Shown here: positions 26,523 through 34,872 of the stretch, piece by piece
Numbering within the stretch: the stretch's first letter is position 1
Layout: each line of letters opens with the position of its first letter
Assembly (NCBI RefSeq): GCF_006717095.1
Contig: NZ_VFQE01000001.1
Coordinates: forward strand, 4,001,205-4,065,204
DNA length: 64,000 bases
Reading direction: 5' to 3'
Origin: Blastococcus colisei
Lineage (GTDB): Bacteria; Actinomycetota; Actinomycetes; Mycobacteriales; Geodermatophilaceae
Position numbers and translations under genes: made by a program
Notes under the pieces: generated by a model
Databases searched by the model: none
The model's input: only the letters and a program-made list of their open reading frames with translations
What the model was told of the DNA's origin: nothing

Positions 26523-26563
26523 GACAGGACCCCCACCCGAGGCCCCGGGCTGGGGGTCCTGTC
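26523..26563. terminator. Bidirectional terminator between convergent genes
   Basis: A 13-bp perfect stem (26523-26535 with 26551-26563) with a GC-rich loop lies between the convergent small gene and the whiB-like gene, 15 and 4 nt from their respective stops. Confidence 0.75.
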
Positions 26564-26566
26564 GCG

Positions 26567-26878
26567 TCAGGCGGCCATGGGACGAGCGAGTGCGAGGCGT
26601 TGCGCCCGGTCCAGCCCGCCCCAGATGCCGTCCCGCTCGTCGGCGGCCAGGGCGAAGGCCAGGCACTCGACGCGGGCCGGGCAATCTGCGCAGCAGCGCA
26701 CCGCGAGCGCGACGTCGTCCGGGTCGTCGCCGTGGGCCGGCCACCACGCGGCCGGGTCGCCTTCCTCGCATGGTGCGGGACCATCCACCGCCAGCACCGC
26801 GGCCAGCGCAGACCACGCCGCCTGCGTCGCCGAGGGGATGCCGCAGACCTGCCCGAGCCGGGCTTCACACTGAGCCAC
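26567..26878 (-). CDS. WhiB-family iron-sulfur regulator
   Basis: The 103-residue protein has the WhiB arrangement: a first cysteine after a proline (A-P-C at about 37), then R-C-C-A-D-C-P-A-R-V-E-C near 61-72 providing C-x2-C-x5-C, and the downstream G-I-W-G-G turn. A basic DNA-binding tail is short here. Such proteins bind a 4Fe-4S cluster and act with sigma factors; phage-borne copies can modify host development or superinfection immunity. GTG at 26876-26878 has no obvious ribosome binding site. It is divergent from the lipoprotein gene. Confidence 0.85.
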   Translation of the reverse strand: MAQCEARLGQVCGIPSATQAAWSALAAVLAVDGPAPCEEGDPAAWWPAHGDDPDDVALAVRCCADCPARVECLAFALAADERDGIWGGLDRAQRLALARPMAA

Positions 26879-26976
26879 ATCGCGATTACGTCACGGGAGG
26901 AAGCCGGGGCGGTAGAGGCGCGCCGGAGGTGGCCCCTTCCGGTACGGTGCCGTCCACCTACGAGAACGAGGTGCTC

Positions 26977-27553
26977 ATGCGGAAGCTCCTGGCCCTGTGC
27001 GCCGCACTGGCGGCCCTCACGGCTTGCGGCGGAGGAGAGGCCGCGGAAACGCAGGCGGATGCCTCTTCGGAAACCACCGCCGCGTCGGCCACTCGGACGA
27101 CGCCGCCGAAGGCCACTCGGACGACGCCCACGCCGGCCCCCTCCACGTTCACCATGTCGCCGGAGGACGAGGCGGGCTTCGTCGCGACGGTCACAGCGCA
27201 GACCATCGCGGAGAGTGGCGATGCGCTATCGGCGCAGCTCGTCAAGTCGAACATGCTGGTCGAGGCGCAGACAGACTTCCGATTCGATCAGCCGGCCCGG
27301 ACCCTGGTACTCGCAGTGACGTCCACCTACAGCACCGACAGGTACGTGCCTGAGCTGGCCTACGACCTGGCGACCAGCTTCGCGCCGGTCTTCTGGGGTC
27401 CGGAGGTGCCGGACTCGATCCGGCCCGAGTCGCTGGTCCTCTTCTCGGTCACGGTGGACGATGCGTCGTTCCTCTGCAATGGGCCCGACGATGGCCGCGC
27501 TGTCCGACCGCGAGCTGAGCGAGGAGATGTTCGTCCAGCAGTGCGTCGCCTAG
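26977..27553 (+). pseudogene. Lipoprotein gene with an apparent frameshift near its 3' end
   Basis: MRKLLALCAALAALTACGGGE is a lipoprotein signal with lipobox L-T-A-C. A Thr/Pro-rich linker and a domain of about 110 residues follow, up to F-L-C-N-G. In the starting frame the sequence then becomes arginine-rich and continues to 27615. In the next frame it continues naturally as T-M-A-A-L-S-D-R-E-L-S-E-E-M-F-V-Q-Q-C-V-A and stops at 27553. One surplus base in GGGCCCG (27481-27487) would explain this. It could be a true mutation or a sequencing indel. This is a cell-surface accessory gene carried by the element. Confidence 0.65.
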
Positions 27554-27725
27554 GCCTGGAGACGACAGAACGGCCCCCGTCCGCCCGGAGTAGCCGGTAC
27601 GGGTGGGGCCCCTGAGCGGTGAGTCACGACCTTGGGCCACGACCGGGTGAACCCCGTCCTCTGATCAGGCGACGCATCGGCGCGATGATCACCGAGGGTG
27701 AGGGCAAGTCTGCAAGATCCTTCCC

Positions 27726-27871
27726 GTGACGCTCGCCCGAAAGCTGCTCGCCTCGCTGACCACCATCGCCGCTGCGGCCGGCCTGATGGCGTTCGGCACG
27801 TTGGGCGCCTTCGAGGACACGCAGGACTACTTCCCGGCCTCGGGTCGTCGCAGATCGCTGACACGGATCGT
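27726..27871 (+). pseudogene. N-terminal fragment of a TasA/camelysin-like secreted protein
   Basis: From GTG 27726 the frame encodes L-A-R-K-L-L-A-S-L-T-T-I-A-A-A-A-G-L-M-A-F-G-T-L-G-A-F-E-D-T-Q, the signal-and-first-strand pattern of SipW-dependent TasA/CalY proteins (G-T-x-x-x-F-x-D-T). After about 40 residues the similarity ends where the opposite-strand gene at 27872 begins. It looks like the broken end of a longer gene. Confidence is limited by the short length. Confidence 0.4.
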
Positions 27872-28339
27872 TCAGCTTCCCGACGGCGGTCGAGGTTCCT
27901 CGAGCTTGCGTCGCATGCGGGAGCCGGGTTCCTCGGCCTCGAACACCATCCGGGCGCGGGACTCGTAGAAGGCGAGCCGGGCAACCTGGTCGGGTTCGGC
28001 CTTCCTCTTCAGCGCGACTGCGAGCTTCGCCGAGGTGAAGATCCAGTCGGCGAGGGCCACCTGCTCGCCGTTCGTGGCCAGGCAGCGTTCGTGTAGCTCC
28101 GCCTGCATCAGGGCGCAGGCGTGTTGGTCGGCCGGTTCGAGCTCCTCGGCGGCCGCGGTCTGCTGGGCCTTCAGTGCCTTGCCGAGGGCCAGCCACTCAT
28201 CTCGGGCCTCGACGTTGATGAGCAGGCGGGCCGCGGCCTCGCCTTCACCCAGGTCCATGTGACGGAGGAGCTGGTAAGCCCGGCGGCTGGCGGCGAGGGT
28301 CAGCGCTGCCGCCTGCCCTGGTGTCAAGTTCACTGCCAT
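27872..28339 (-). CDS. Element protein of unknown function
   Basis: A 155-residue, mainly helical protein (MAVNLTPGQAAALTLAASRRAYQLLRH..., later KLAVALKRKAEPDQVARLAFYESRARMVFEAEEP). It contains conserved-looking alanine-rich helices but no recognised domain. Its ATG overlaps the end of the 23-codon frame that follows the tape measure gene, so it is read from the late transcript. Confidence 0.65.
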   Translation of the reverse strand: MAVNLTPGQAAALTLAASRRAYQLLRHMDLGEGEAAARLLINVEARDEWLALGKALKAQQTAAAEELEPADQHACALMQAELHERCLATNGEQVALADWIFTSAKLAVALKRKAEPDQVARLAFYESRARMVFEAEEPGSRMRRKLEEPRPPSGS

Positions 28340-28401
28340 GGCCGAACCGTAGCGGCGGCCGCCGACAACTCGAACTGGCCCTCGGTGAGGGGCTCGGTCA
28401 C
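28330..28401 (-). CDS. 23-codon frame after the tape measure gene; possible stump of a minor tail gene
   Basis: GTG 28401 overlaps the tape measure stop (GTGA) and the frame ends in TGA inside the start of the next gene. It encodes VTEPLTEGQFELSAAAATV plus RPWQ. The T-E-G-Q-F-E-L start resembles the N-terminus of distal or minor tail proteins that normally follow the tape measure gene in actinophages. It breaks off after about 13 residues. I read it as the scar of a deletion that removed the tail-tip genes. Confidence 0.4.
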   Translation of the reverse strand: MTEPLTEGQFELSAAAATVRPWQ

Positions 28402-31400
28402 GCCCCCACCCCCGTGTATCGGCCGCCGTTGTCCAACACCCGGAGTCGGTGCCACAGCTCGCTGATGGCCTCGTGCGCCACCCGCCTATCCGACGGCGGG
28501 AAGGTGACGTTGCCGCCGATGAGGCTGCGCGGACCGAGAGCGTCGGCCAACTTCTTGTAGTCGATGACCGCCGTCACCGGCCCGCCGCCCGCCGCCCCGT
28601 AGCCGGGCATGGATGCGGGGGCGAGCATGGTGGCGGTGCGGTCGGCCGGGATGACGGTGCCGGGGCCGGTCATGTGCACGATCTCCGGGCCGCCCTCGCC
28701 GACTAGGACGTTCTGGCCTGCCCACACCGGCCCTCCGTGTTCGCGGGCGGCGTGCACATGGTTGGTGTGGCCGCGGTTTACGGCCGCCGAGTACCGGTGC
28801 GGCCGGCCCATGCGCAGGTCCGGGCGGTCATCCCCGATGCCCGTGTAGATGAGCTCGGCAAGGTTCCGACCCATACCGTCGTGTAGCACCCGGTTGATCA
28901 GCGCCAGCCCCGCTGAGCCAGCCCCGCCCGGGCCCGACCCGTAGCCGAAGTCGACCGCGAGCCCCCGCCCGTGCCGTCCCGGGTCGCCTGCGCGGTACGT
29001 GGAGTTGATGCGGGCCAGCGGCACGCGGGCCTTCACGTAGTTCCAGATCGGCTGCCAGCCGGAGCCGGCGATCGGGTCCGACCCGGCCGTGCCCGCAGTG
29101 AGGGACTCGCGGATCGCGTTCAGGAAGCCGCTGGATCCGGCGTGGTCGAGCGAGATGGGGACGGTGTAGGAGTCGTAGACCCCACCGAAAGCGTTGTAGA
29201 CGGTCGCCGGGGCCAGCTCGTAGCCCATGCGGGCGGCCGTCTCCGCAAGGACCTTCTCCGAGCGCGCCGACTTGTTGATCGGGATGAACGCCTCATCCCC
29301 GACGGGCCGATCGCCGACGACGCGCCAGGTGTTCGGCGGGACGACGGTCGCCACGTCGGCGGCCATCGGGCGGAGCCCACCGTCACGGTAGAACTGCACC
29401 AGGTTGCCGTCGGCGTTGTTGAGCCGCGTGCCGCCCTGGAGGCCGAAGCCGGAGACGGCGACGGTCGTGTTGCCGCTCCGCATGATCTTCCCGGTGAACT
29501 CCGCGATGGCGCGCTCGGCCGGGCCCGTGTCGGCCAGGATCCGCGTCTCGCGCTCCGCCGGGATGCCGAGGATCTGATTCGCCAGGTCCAGTGCCGCCAT
29601 CTCGCTGGCGCCCATCTTCACGGCGGTATCGATGAACGACTGCCGCAGCCGGGCGTCGGCGGCGCGGACCTCGTCCTCGGTGGCGCCCTGCTGGATCAGG
29701 GTGGAAATGAGCTGGTTGCCGCTGTTGCGGATGTCCAGCAGCACGTCGCTGGCTGCCCGCCCGGACTCCGAGTAGGCGTTGAGGCTGCCGTCGGCGTTGA
29801 GCACGGCGCCGTGCTTGTTCTCCAGCGCGCCGGTCGCGGACGCGATGGCCGCCCCGAGCTGCATCTCCGCCTCGTGCATGGTGACCGTGGTGCCGGTCAG
29901 CGCGTCCAGCCCGGCCTTGAGCGCGTCCACGGCACTGTTGGCCTCCGACGCCTCGGCGCCGAAGTCCCGCACCGCAGTGGTCGACTCTCCCATCGCCGCG
30001 CCGGACTCGGCGGTGGCCTCGGCGAGCTGCGCGTTCTTGGTCTGCGCGTCGCCGAGGACCGGCACCAGTTGGCCGATGGCGTCCTTCGCCTTGTTGTTGG
30101 CCTCCGTCCAACCGGCGATCGTGCCCGCGTCCTCGCCGCGGGCGATCGCCGCCAGCGAATGCGCCTCGACGTAGGCGTCCAACTGCTCGGCCACGGCCGC
30201 CGCCGCGGCCTTGTTGCCCAACAGTGCGTCGGTGACCAGGTTCAGTTCCACCCCGGCGCGGGACGCGTAGTCCAGCAGGCTCGTGTCCGAGGAGATCTCG
30301 ACCTCGGCGGCCTGCTTCGCCGCCAGCGCCCGCACGTTCTCATCGATCGCACCGGTGGACTGCTGCAGCGCGGTGGCGAGCTGCTCCTGGTAGCCGGCCG
30401 TGTCGACGGTGGCCTCACCCATGGTGACCAGGCCCTTGATCATGTAGCCGATGGAGACGGTTGACGCCCCGATCGCGATGCCCACCGGGCCGCCCAGCGC
30501 ACCGACCAGCCCGGCCCCGGCCCCCTTCAAGCCGGCCAGGGAGGTGACGGCGCCGCTGGCCCGTGCAGCCAAGCCGGAGAGTGCGTCCCCGGTCCTCGCC
30601 AGCGCGCCCGCCGCCGGGCCGTTGGCGATCAGCAGCACTGCGATCGCCGCCGCCGCGGCCTGCAGCGGGCCGGGCAGGGACTGGACGAATCCGACGACGT
30701 CGCCGCCGGTCTCCACCACCCACGTCAGGGCCTGCGTCAGGTCCCGCAGCGGACCCTGCACCCCGCCACCGATCGTCGTCATCACCGAGTCGAAGGCGCC
30801 ACCCAGCTTCTCCAGGTCGCCGCGCAGGTTGTCCTGGTTGATCGCCGCCTGCCGGGCCGCGTAGCCGGCGTCGTCCACGTTGCGGGCCCACTGCTGCACC
30901 CCGGCCGCACCGCCGGTGTACAGGGCCTGCGCGGCGGCCAGCCCCTCGTTGCCGAAGATCTGCGCCAGCGCCTGGTTACGGGTCTCCACCGTCAGCCCGC
31001 CCAGGCGGGACTGCAGCTGCCCGGCGACGCCGTCCATGCCGATGAACTCGCCGCGGGTGTCGAAGAACGACAGGTTCAGCTCGTCCATCAGCTCGCGGGT
31101 CTTCGCCGCCGGGTTGGCCATCGACACCAGCACCCCGCGGAACGCGGTGCCGGCCTTCTCTCCGACCAAGCCCTGGGAGGCGAACAGGCCGATCGCGCCG
31201 GTGGTCTCCTCGATCGACAGCCCCAAACCCTTGGCCGGAAGCCCGGCGTAGTTGAGGGCCAGCGCCATGTCCATGACCGACCCCTGCGCCTTCCCGGCCC
31301 CGGCGGCCAGCAGGTCGGCGACGTGGTTCACCTGGTCGCCGCGCAACCCGAACACGGTCAGTTGGGTCGCGGCGATCTCCGCCGCGGTACCGACGTCGAG

Positions 31401-32027
31401 TTCACCGGCCGCCGCCAGGTTCAGGGCGCCGGCCAAGCCGCCGCCCATGATGTCGGCGGTGGAGACGCCGGCCTTCGCCATCTCGGTGATGCCTTGGGCG
31501 GCCTCCTCGGAGGAGTACTTGGTCTTCGCGCCCTGCTCGATCGCCGCATCGCGCAGACGATCCATGTCGCCGGCGGTGGCCATGGTCGCGGCCTGCACCT
31601 GCGACATGGCCGAGTCGAACTCCATGCCGCGAAACCCTGCGTAGCCCAGGGCGAGGCCGACCGCGCCAAGCCCCTTTTGGAGTGGTGAGAGGGACGCGCC
31701 AAGCATCCCGTTGGACGCGGCGAGTGCGTTGTTGGCTGACTGCTGCACGCGGGCGTTGAGAGTGGCGGACTGTGCGGCGGTGGTGTGAGCACGGGCCTGC
31801 GTGACCGCCGACGAGCTCGCCGACGTGGCGGCCCGGGCGTTCGAGGACGCCACACGGGCCGACGCGGCGTCCTGCGTCACCGCCCCCGACGATGCAGCCG
31901 CAGCGGCCTTCGCCTGCGACCCGGCCACCGTGCTGTTGAAAGCCGTGACATCGCGGCCCGCCTGAGCCAGGACGGGGCTGAGCATGTTCCGACCGACCAA
32001 GACCGTCTCGAGCACTCTCGCGGGCAT
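28398..32027 (-). CDS. Phage tail tape measure protein with C-terminal peptidase-like domain
   Basis: The 1209-residue protein has an N-terminal Ala/Ser-rich coiled region, the TP901-type tape measure core (GFRGMEFDSAMSQVQAATMATAGDMDRLRDAAIEQGAKTKYSSEEAAQGITEMAKAG in parts, then IGLFASQGLVGEKAGTAFRG), hydrophobic segments near 450-530, and a C-terminal region with H-G-R-G-L-A-V-D-F and G-H-T-N-H-V-H. The latter matches the zinc-binding pattern of M15-type peptidases, suggesting cell-wall cutting during DNA entry. Tape measure length sets tail length in siphoviruses. Its start overlaps a 23-codon frame (TGATG). No tail tube or chaperone genes are next to it. Confidence 0.9.
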   Translation of the reverse strand: MPARVLETVLVGRNMLSPVLAQAGRDVTAFNSTVAGSQAKAAAAASSGAVTQDAASARVASSNARAATSASSSAVTQARAHTTAAQSATLNARVQQSANNALAASNGMLGASLSPLQKGLGAVGLALGYAGFRGMEFDSAMSQVQAATMATAGDMDRLRDAAIEQGAKTKYSSEEAAQGITEMAKAGVSTADIMGGGLAGALNLAAAGELDVGTAAEIAATQLTVFGLRGDQVNHVADLLAAGAGKAQGSVMDMALALNYAGLPAKGLGLSIEETTGAIGLFASQGLVGEKAGTAFRGVLVSMANPAAKTRELMDELNLSFFDTRGEFIGMDGVAGQLQSRLGGLTVETRNQALAQIFGNEGLAAAQALYTGGAAGVQQWARNVDDAGYAARQAAINQDNLRGDLEKLGGAFDSVMTTIGGGVQGPLRDLTQALTWVVETGGDVVGFVQSLPGPLQAAAAAIAVLLIANGPAAGALARTGDALSGLAARASGAVTSLAGLKGAGAGLVGALGGPVGIAIGASTVSIGYMIKGLVTMGEATVDTAGYQEQLATALQQSTGAIDENVRALAAKQAAEVEISSDTSLLDYASRAGVELNLVTDALLGNKAAAAAVAEQLDAYVEAHSLAAIARGEDAGTIAGWTEANNKAKDAIGQLVPVLGDAQTKNAQLAEATAESGAAMGESTTAVRDFGAEASEANSAVDALKAGLDALTGTTVTMHEAEMQLGAAIASATGALENKHGAVLNADGSLNAYSESGRAASDVLLDIRNSGNQLISTLIQQGATEDEVRAADARLRQSFIDTAVKMGASEMAALDLANQILGIPAERETRILADTGPAERAIAEFTGKIMRSGNTTVAVSGFGLQGGTRLNNADGNLVQFYRDGGLRPMAADVATVVPPNTWRVVGDRPVGDEAFIPINKSARSEKVLAETAARMGYELAPATVYNAFGGVYDSYTVPISLDHAGSSGFLNAIRESLTAGTAGSDPIAGSGWQPIWNYVKARVPLARINSTYRAGDPGRHGRGLAVDFGYGSGPGGAGSAGLALINRVLHDGMGRNLAELIYTGIGDDRPDLRMGRPHRYSAAVNRGHTNHVHAAREHGGPVWAGQNVLVGEGGPEIVHMTGPGTVIPADRTATMLAPASMPGYGAAGGGPVTAVIDYKKLADALGPRSLIGGNVTFPPSDRRVAHEAISELWHRLRVLDNGGRYTGVGA

Positions 32028-32098
32028 CAGATCACCGCCAGGCCGGACGGCAGCCGGCGCGGTCGCGTCACGCCGGCCTGCCGCCCGGAGTCAGTCAC
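32027..32098 (-). CDS. 23-codon frame coupled to the tape measure gene
   Basis: GTG 32098 lies within the end of the DUF4177-like gene and the TGA overlaps the tape measure ATG. It encodes VTDSGRQAGVTRPRRL plus PSGLAVI. Its two-sided overlap is the only evidence for translation. It may be a coupling frame or the end of a deleted tail assembly chaperone gene. Confidence 0.35.
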   Translation of the reverse strand: MTDSGRQAGVTRPRRLPSGLAVI

Positions 32099-32288
32099 CG
32101 GTCACCATCCCGGTGGAGGTCGGCGCGGGCCGGCGCAGCAGCAGCACGTGCTCCTCGGTCCGCCGCCCTCCGCCGACCTGCTCGGTCAGCTCACGCGGGC
32201 CGACGACTTCCCAGCCGTCCGCGCCGAGCGCGTTCAGCTCGCCCAGTGGCGTGGCCGCCGGTGTGTGCCGGTACTCCCAGCGGGTCAT
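32091..32288 (-). CDS. DUF4177-like small protein
   Basis: The 65-residue protein begins MTRWEYRH and contains LGELNALGADGWEVVGP, the compact strand-helix-strand pattern of DUF4177 (W-E-Y ... L-N-x-L-G-x-x-G-W-E-x-V). Function is unknown; such proteins are common in phages. ATG overlaps the stop of the preceding 49-codon gene. Confidence 0.7.
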   Translation of the reverse strand: MTRWEYRHTPAATPLGELNALGADGWEVVGPRELTEQVGGGRRTEEHVLLLRRPAPTSTGMVTGD

Positions 32289-32434
32289 GTCGGCTCCTCG
32301 CCGTCGAAGTGGGTGCCGGTGGCGCAGGTGGCCGCCCCAAGGAGGGCAGGGGCTGTTGGTGGCCACCTTGGATCCCGCGAGCGCGAATGCCCGGCCGCTG
32401 CGGGTGACGTTGACGCCACCGGCACCAAGATCAC
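32285..32434 (-). CDS. 49-residue protein tiled between two element genes
   Basis: GTG 32434 overlaps the stop of the coiled-coil gene (GTGA), and the TGA at 32285-32287 overlaps the ATG of the next gene (ATGA). It encodes V-I-L-V-P-V-A-S-T-S... ending C-A-T-G-T-H-F-D-G-E-E-P-T. Overlaps at both ends are the pattern used by nearly all genes of this operon, which supports it as a real frame. No domain is recognised. Confidence 0.55.
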   Translation of the reverse strand: MILVPVASTSPAAAGHSRSRDPRWPPTAPALLGAATCATGTHFDGEEPT

Positions 32435-33486
32435 CGCTGGCCCTGTGCAGCCAGGTCCCGCGAACGGATCTCACAACCGCGCTGGCAGGCGATGGCCAGC
32501 ACCGCGCCGTCCGTCCTCTTCGACGTCGGACTGGGGGCTCGCTTCGTGACTGGCGCGAGCTGCCGACAGCCCGGGCAGCGGGTGGCGTCGACCCACCAGC
32601 GGGCCACGCCGTCGTTCATCAAGGTGCCGGGGCGGTGCTCCTCGGCCAGCACCTGGCCGTTGCAGCGGATCACCGCGCTGCCACCACCGGCCTGCAGCTT
32701 CACGCGCCGGGCCCAGGTACGCCGACCCTGGGCGTCGGGCAGCGTCACGACCTCGTTGCCAGCGGCACCCAGGAACACTTCGAAGGTCGCCGACCCGGTG
32801 CCGTTGCTCACCGAGCAGCTCACCTGACTCATGCCGTCGATGTCGTCCCACTTCGGCACGCTGATCGAGGCCGACGGCACCACCGGCGCCTCGCGCTCGG
32901 CCCGGTCCCGCCGCTCCTCGACCACTGGCCGCTCCATCTGCTCGGCCTCGGCCAGCAGGGCCGAGGCCTCGTCCCGCAGAACATCGGAGCGTGGCCGCGT
33001 GGGGTAGGTGTAACGGCCGTCGCGGGCCATGACGTCCAGACGATCTTCGTAGTCGAGCGCTGGCTCTGGCACGTACGTGGCGCCGTCCAGCTCGGTCAGC
33101 TGCCGCAACAGCTCGTCGACCTTGCCCTGCAGCTCGTCGGCCTCCGCAGTGAGCTTCGCGGCCTCCTGGCGCTTCTCTGCAGCCTGCGCCAGGGCCAGCT
33201 CCTCGCGGGCGTCCCGCAGCTGCAGGCGGCTCGTCTCCGCCGCCGCACGGGCCCCGTCGATCAGGAACCGCAACTCCATGGCCTTGCCCGCCGCTTCACG
33301 GGCGGCGGCACGCGGGTCCTCGGCGTGCACCACCGCGCTGGCCGAGGCCTCCAGCGCTGCGAGCTCGGTCGTGGTGCGCTCGGCGTCGTCCTCCCACGAG
33401 GCGACCAGCCGCTCGAGGCGGGCGACCTCACTCGCGGCGCTCTTCCGGGATCGGATCGCCGCCGCCACCGTCTTCACGATCCCCAT
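32431..33486 (-). CDS. Coiled-coil protein with C-terminal zinc-ribbon-like motif, unknown function
   Basis: The 351-residue protein has a long predicted coiled coil from about 15 to 150 (for example SEVARLERLVASWEDDAERTTTELAALEA, EAAKLTAEADELQGKVDELLRQL), an acidic middle part, and C-P-G-C ... C-Q-R-G-C near the C-terminus. It occupies the place after the capsid protease where scaffold and major capsid genes are expected, but I see no HK97-type capsid domain. A scaffold-like role is possible. It overlaps the protease gene by 13 nt. Confidence 0.7.
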   Translation of the reverse strand: MGIVKTVAAAIRSRKSAASEVARLERLVASWEDDAERTTTELAALEASASAVVHAEDPRAAAREAAGKAMELRFLIDGARAAAETSRLQLRDAREELALAQAAEKRQEAAKLTAEADELQGKVDELLRQLTELDGATYVPEPALDYEDRLDVMARDGRYTYPTRPRSDVLRDEASALLAEAEQMERPVVEERRDRAEREAPVVPSASISVPKWDDIDGMSQVSCSVSNGTGSATFEVFLGAAGNEVVTLPDAQGRRTWARRVKLQAGGGSAVIRCNGQVLAEEHRPGTLMNDGVARWWVDATRCPGCRQLAPVTKRAPSPTSKRTDGAVLAIACQRGCEIRSRDLAAQGQR

Positions 33487-34391
33487 CGCGGGCGCTCCGA
33501 CTCCAGCACCCGGAACGAGCCGCCACGGCCGGCGCGCGTGACGAAGTCGACCGACTCCGCCGCCATCAGCCGAGTGATCTTCCGGACGCGGTGGCCGTCG
33601 ACGTCGGCCATCTCCACGTCGCCCTGGGCGCGGATCGACATGCCCGCGATGCCCTCCAGGGCCGCGATCAGCGCGGCGTGCGTCGGCAGCACCTCCGCCT
33701 CGGCGACGAGCGCGGCGCCCGTCCAACGGGCATCGGTAGTGAGCCGGCCAGCCAGGTCCCGCACCGACCGCTCCGGCCGGTCTCGCTGCTCCTGCGACGT
33801 CGGGTGGTCCAGAAAGAGAGCGAGCCCCCTCGGGAAGACCTTGTCGCGTGCGGCGGCCTCGAGCACGTCCGCCGTGTACAGCCCCGAGCTCCCCATGCCC
33901 GGGCTGATGATCGTGACCTCGATCTTCCGGCCCGTCAGCGGCTTCGGGCGCACCGTCGTCGTCTCCTGCAGCCGCACCCGCAGGCCGGCGTCCAGCAGTG
34001 CCGACCCGGCGGACTCCCGCAGCTCCGCGCCGGTCGACCCGGGCAGCCGCGACCGCACCGACTCCGCGACCTTCGCCACCTCGCCGGTCGTGTTCGAACG
34101 CACCCAGTCCCAGCCGTGATCCGCGGCGAGACGCAACAGCCGCTGCTCCTCGGCGATCTGACGATCGGTCTCCTCGACGGCCGCTCGCCGACGCTGGGCC
34201 TCCTGCCACTGCACGTGGGTGTGCATGAGGGGCAACGAGGCGCCGAAGCGCGCCGTGAACTCGGACTCCGTCATCACCCCCGGCGGCCCGGTGCGCCACC
34301 CGCCGGAGCTGGATTCCTGGCTCTTGGTCTGCCCTGTGGTACGGCCGAAGGCGTAGGCCACGGCGTTGTCCAGGCCGAGGTCGCCGTTCAT
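33474..34391 (-). CDS. Phage capsid maturation protease (probable)
   Basis: The protein of about 305 residues has a helical N-terminal region and a C-terminal domain typical of actinophage capsid proteases: VTIISPGMGSSGLYTADVLEAAA, then P-R-G-L-A-L-F-L-D-H-P-T with a candidate catalytic histidine, R-P-E-R-S-V-R-D-L-A-G, A-G-M-S-I-R-A-Q-G with a candidate serine, and ESVDFVTRAGRGG. Such enzymes trim capsid and scaffold proteins during head assembly. ATG 34391 overlaps the stop of the helix-turn-helix gene. The absence of a capsid gene beside it is notable. Confidence 0.75.
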   Translation of the reverse strand: MNGDLGLDNAVAYAFGRTTGQTKSQESSSGGWRTGPPGVMTESEFTARFGASLPLMHTHVQWQEAQRRRAAVEETDRQIAEEQRLLRLAADHGWDWVRSNTTGEVAKVAESVRSRLPGSTGAELRESAGSALLDAGLRVRLQETTTVRPKPLTGRKIEVTIISPGMGSSGLYTADVLEAAARDKVFPRGLALFLDHPTSQEQRDRPERSVRDLAGRLTTDARWTGAALVAEAEVLPTHAALIAALEGIAGMSIRAQGDVEMADVDGHRVRKITRLMAAESVDFVTRAGRGGSFRVLESERPRWGS

Positions 34392-34831
34392 GCCGCACCC
34401 CGCCCGTACAGCTCCACCGAGGACCGGTCCACCAGCCACGACCAGCCGGGCTTGCGCGCCTCCAGCTCGCCCGACTCACACATCTGCCGCACCCGCCGGT
34501 CACTCACGCCGAGCACCCCGGCCGCATCACGCACGCTGATCTCATGCGGCAACCCTGCCGCCACTTCCGAGTCGACCACTACCGAGCTACCGAGGTCGGA
34601 AGCCCGCCACGCCTTGTAGTCCTCCGCGGTCTGCTCGAGGTCCATGAGCGCCTCCATCAGCTGCTCCCGCTCCACCGCAGTCAGGTTCGGCATCACCCCG
34701 GGCAGCCACTCCGTCAAGCCCTGCTTGCGGAGGAACACCGTCAGCACCCAGGCCGCCGGGCCGGTCACCGGCGCAGGCCGCGGACGACGACGCCCGGGAG
34801 AGGACAGCGGCGCCCGACCCGCGGTGTCCAT
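34388..34831 (-). CDS. Helix-turn-helix (MerR/excisionase-type) protein
   Basis: The 147-residue protein ends in a compact HTH_17-like domain (ISVRDAAGVLGVSDRRVRQMCESGELEARKPG, W-L-V-D-R). The N-terminal half is helical (LTAVEREQLMEALMDLEQ) after a basic, proline-rich lead. This domain type occurs in excisionases and in small terminase-associated proteins, so it is a candidate directionality factor, though it lies far from the integrase. ATG at 34831 was chosen over an upstream start because the frame is then free of shadow sequence. Confidence 0.7.
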   Translation of the reverse strand: MDTAGRAPLSSPGRRRPRPAPVTGPAAWVLTVFLRKQGLTEWLPGVMPNLTAVEREQLMEALMDLEQTAEDYKAWRASDLGSSVVVDSEVAAGLPHEISVRDAAGVLGVSDRRVRQMCESGELEARKPGWSWLVDRSSVELYGRGAA

Positions 34832-34872
34832 CAGCGAGCTCCTGTCAGAGGCCACCGGTAGCGTCCGGCTGC

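Noticed and set aside
32431..33486. Major capsid protein
   Set aside because: The sequence is coiled coil plus zinc-ribbon-like cysteines; no HK97-type capsid pattern could be recognised by eye.
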